A stretch of 7,281 nucleotides of DNA. Source: Microcaldota archaeon (GTDB lineage Archaea; Micrarchaeota; Micrarchaeia; Micrarchaeales; Micrarchaeaceae). The DNA is taken from positions 1 through 7,281 of the forward strand of contig JAKBHG010000031.1 in assembly GCA_021836925.1 (NCBI GenBank). The letters run 5' to 3'. Shown piece by piece: positions 5,656 through 7,281 of this stretch. The number at the start of each line of letters is the position of its first letter. Within the stretch, counting starts at the first letter, position 1. Below the pieces are notes generated by a model. The model worked only from the letters and a program-made list of their open reading frames with translations. It was not told the origin of the DNA and did no database searches. The position numbers were made by a program, and so were the translations under genes.

Positions 5656-6930
5656 ATGAAAGTCATAGCGGACCTGCATACCCATTCAAGGTATGCGATG
5701 GCGTGCAGCAGCAGCATTACGATAAAAGGCATGGAGGCGGCAGCGCTGGAGAAGGGCATAAACCTGGTCAGCACCGGCGATTTTACCCATAGCGCATGGC
5801 TCGCGGAGATGAAGAGGGATCTGGAGGATCCCGACGGGAAAGGCCTCCTCAATGTCAAAGGGTCCGACTCGGGCGTCAGGTTCGTAGTTGGTGCCGAGGT
5901 ATCCACGGTGTTCAACGTAAATCCCACCACGGTGAAGAAAGTGCACCACTGCATACTGCTTCCCAGCGTGGAGCATGCCGAAGCCGTGCGTGAATCCCTT
6001 TCGAAGCATGGCGCTATGGATTCAGATGGCAGGCCAACGCTGAGCATAAGCCCTGCAGAGTTGGTGGAGAAGGTTCGCGGCGTCACGAAGGACGCGATAG
6101 TCTTTCCTGCGCATGCATGGACCCCATTCTTCGGGGTTTTCGGCGCATTCTCCGGATTCGACTCGATAGAAGAGGCGTACGGCGACCAGGCGCAGCACAT
6201 ACACGCGCTTGAGATGGGGCTCAGCTCCGACTCGCCGATGAACTGGCGCATATCGAAGCTGGACAGGTATACGCTGCTCGGCAACAGCGACATGCACTCG
6301 CTTCCAAAGATGGGCCGCGAGGCCAACGTGATGGAGATAGACGGCAGCCATTTCGATTATCGGACTGTAGCCGAAATAATCAACAGCAAGGACAGGAGCA
6401 GGCTGGTCAGGAACATAGAATTCTATCCGGAGGAGGGCAAGTATCACTATGACGGCCACAGGAACTGCCACTTCTCAGTTAATCCAGACACTTCCCATAT
6501 AGAGAAGTGCCCGGTCTGCGGCAAACGCCTTGTAATAGGCGTGCTGCACAGGGTGAACGACCTTGCCGACAGGCCGCCCGGAACCGTGCCGCAAGGTAGC
6601 ATACCATACGTGCATGCAGTGCCTCTCATGGAGATCATAGCATATGTCAGCGGCAAGACCTCATACTCAAGAAAGACAGAGGATACCTACACGGCGATGG
6701 TATCTGCGCTCGGCCCCGAGTTCGACATACTCCTAGATGTGCCTGCCGAGAGGATAGCGGCTGTTGCCGGAGAAGATATAGCCGCTGCTGTAATGAACGT
6801 CAGGAACGAGAACATAGGCATAACGCCAGGGTACAACGGCGTCTTCGGCGTGCTGGACCTGCTCAACAGGAAGAAGGGCTCAAAGCAGGACTCGGTGAGG
6901 CAGAAGGGCCTCTCCGACTTCACTGGCTAG
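5656..6930 (+). CDS. Endonuclease Q-type PHP-domain DNA repair nuclease
   Basis: A 424-residue protein of the archaeal PHP family that includes Thermococcales endonuclease Q, an enzyme cutting DNA 5' to uracil, hypoxanthine and AP sites; the length is what I recall for Pyrococcus EndoQ. The PHP metal site is readable: DLHTHSRY at 6-13 (H8, H10), GDFTH at 41-45 (D42, H45), GAEVS at 79-83 (E81), VHHCILLP at 96-103 (H97/H98), PAHAWTP at 151-157 (H153) and LGNSDMHS at 208-215 (D212, H214). A zinc-ribbon-like insert follows: HRNCHF with H268 and C271, then KCPVCGKRL with C285 and C288, then GVLHRVNDLAD at 295-305. The C-terminal conserved block is GITPGYNGVFGVL at 388-400. The last residues, RQKGLSDFTG, resemble a PCNA-binding PIP box. 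The gene diverges from nth, which supports a repair role. Plain 'PHP domain protein' is the conservative name; EndoQ activity is an inference from family membership and motif order. Confidence 0.88.
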   Translation: MKVIADLHTHSRYAMACSSSITIKGMEAAALEKGINLVSTGDFTHSAWLAEMKRDLEDPDGKGLLNVKGSDSGVRFVVGAEVSTVFNVNPTTVKKVHHCILLPSVEHAEAVRESLSKHGAMDSDGRPTLSISPAELVEKVRGVTKDAIVFPAHAWTPFFGVFGAFSGFDSIEEAYGDQAQHIHALEMGLSSDSPMNWRISKLDRYTLLGNSDMHSLPKMGREANVMEIDGSHFDYRTVAEIINSKDRSRLVRNIEFYPEEGKYHYDGHRNCHFSVNPDTSHIEKCPVCGKRLVIGVLHRVNDLADRPPGTVPQGSIPYVHAVPLMEIIAYVSGKTSYSRKTEDTYTAMVSALGPEFDILLDVPAERIAAVAGEDIAAAVMNVRNENIGITPGYNGVFGVLDLLNRKKGSKQDSVRQKGLSDFTG

Positions 6931-6962
6931 TTTCGCGCTACTGCCACCCCAACAGCAAAGAA

Positions 6963-6970
6963 TTTATATA
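6963..6970 (+). promoter_or_regulatory. TATA box of the uL30 gene
   Basis: TTTATATA preceded by the purine-rich, BRE-like GCAAAGAA. It is a near-ideal archaeal promoter and predicts transcription starting near 6993, about 66 nt before the uL30 ATG. It sits 32 bp after the stop codon of the EndoQ-like gene, so uL30 is not dependent on that gene for transcription. Confidence 0.75.
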
Positions 6971-6992
6971 TTGTTGCTACAAAAGTTAGCTT

Positions 6993-7059
6993 GTAACAAA
7001 TCCTTGAGTCAGGATTACCGATAATACGTGCAGTACGGCAAAGCAAAGTGCGTGTTTTT
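6993..7059 (+). promoter_or_regulatory. Predicted 5' leader of uL30 with a hairpin
   Basis: The predicted leader contains the perfect inverted repeat AATCCT-TGAGTC-AGGATT (6999-7016), six base pairs with a six-base loop, just after the expected 5' end. A second imperfect inverted repeat straddles the start site: TTGT...TACAA at 6971-6982 with TTGTAACAA at 6991-6999. No clear Shine-Dalgarno precedes ATG 7060. An in-frame GTG at 7048 is an alternative start. The function of the leader is unknown. Confidence 0.4.
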
Positions 7060-7281
7060 ATGGCTGAACAATCTTACAAGTCACTGAACGACAAGCTCGT
7101 AGTCGTCATAAGGATCAGGGGAAGGGTCAACGTCGACCATGACATAGCGAATACTCTCGAAAGGCTTAGGCTGAACAGGGTGAACAACTGCACCCTGATA
7201 AGGGCCAATGCCGCGTACCTGGGCATGCTGAACAGGTGCAGCGACTACGTCACATTCGGCACCATAGATGACGCGAACCAG
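7060..7281 (+). CDS. rpl30: Ribosomal protein uL30, archaeal form (C-terminal part cut off by the window edge)
   Basis: The first 74 codons of a large-subunit ribosomal protein. After a short polar lead (MAEQSYKSLNDK) the sequence LVVVIRIRGRVN at 13-24 is the first beta strand typical of uL30, followed by the helix NTLERLRLNRVNNCTLIRAN at 31-50 and AYLGMLNRCSDYVTFG at 52-67, which starts the archaeal/eukaryotic extension. Archaeal uL30 is usually about 150 residues, so roughly half is present. In most archaea this gene follows rpsE (uS5) within the spc ribosomal operon; here it follows a nuclease gene and has its own promoter, so the operon is split on its 5' side. ATG 7060 was chosen because the conserved core begins soon after it. 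Confidence 0.92.
   Translation, partial: MAEQSYKSLNDKLVVVIRIRGRVNVDHDIANTLERLRLNRVNNCTLIRANAAYLGMLNRCSDYVTFGTIDDANQ

Noticed and set aside
5613..6326. 237-codon minus-strand reading frame
   Set aside because: Antisense to the PHP domain of the EndoQ-type gene, and it starts inside it. Ser-rich composition without motifs marks it as a shadow frame.
1..7281. CRISPR array, transposon, phage or toxin-antitoxin content
   Set aside because: No regularly spaced repeats, terminal inverted repeats, transposase or integrase motifs are visible. All substantial coding space is accounted for by seven conserved genes and one tRNA.

Overview
The window looks like chromosomal DNA from an archaeon, most likely a DPANN lineage close to Micrarchaeota (ARMAN-type). 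The evidence is a diphthine-ammonia ligase (Dph6), an endonuclease Q-type PHP nuclease, the archaeal form of ribosomal protein uL30, TATA-box promoters with zero or very short leaders, a trans-isoprenyl diphosphate synthase, and a tRNA-Val interrupted by a small intron at a non-canonical position. Codon use is rich in ATA (Ile) and AGG (Arg) with about half G+C by eye. The lineage is an inference; the domain Archaea is well supported. All proteins are housekeeping or repair types. I see no mobile element, phage gene, CRISPR array or toxin-antitoxin pair.

Layout. Positions 1-5519 are all on the minus strand, so read them right to left: nth (4860-5519) overlaps dph6 (4177-4860) by one base and forms an operon. 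Next comes a class I/II aminotransferase resembling alanine aminotransferase (2889-4115) with its own promoter. Then an intron-containing tRNA-Val(UAC) (2742-2832) with its own TATA box, followed 13 nt later by an isoprenyl diphosphate synthase (1586-2728). The left end holds the 5' 505 codons of an AcnA-type aconitase (1-1515), apparently a leaderless transcript. Positions 5656-7281 are on the plus strand: an EndoQ-type nuclease (5656-6930), divergent from nth across a 136-bp promoter region, and then the first 74 codons of ribosomal protein uL30 (7060 to the end) behind its own promoter and an unusually long, foldable leader.

How it fits together. Nth and EndoQ are two base-damage nucleases reading out from one short promoter region. 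Nth acts on oxidised pyrimidines; EndoQ acts on deaminated bases and AP sites. Dph6 completes diphthamide on translation factor aEF2, and tRNA-Val and uL30 also serve translation. Aconitase (TCA cycle), the aminotransferase (2-oxo acid/amino acid exchange) and the prenyl synthase (ether-lipid chains) are core metabolism.

The points most worth a second look are the bulge-helix-bulge intron inside the tRNA-Val anticodon stem, the apparent tRNA-to-idsA read-through transcription unit, the shortened second Asp-rich region of the prenyl synthase, the PCNA-binding-like tail of EndoQ, the three-copy 10-bp repeat that builds the nth/dph6 start region, and the structured leader of the uL30 gene.
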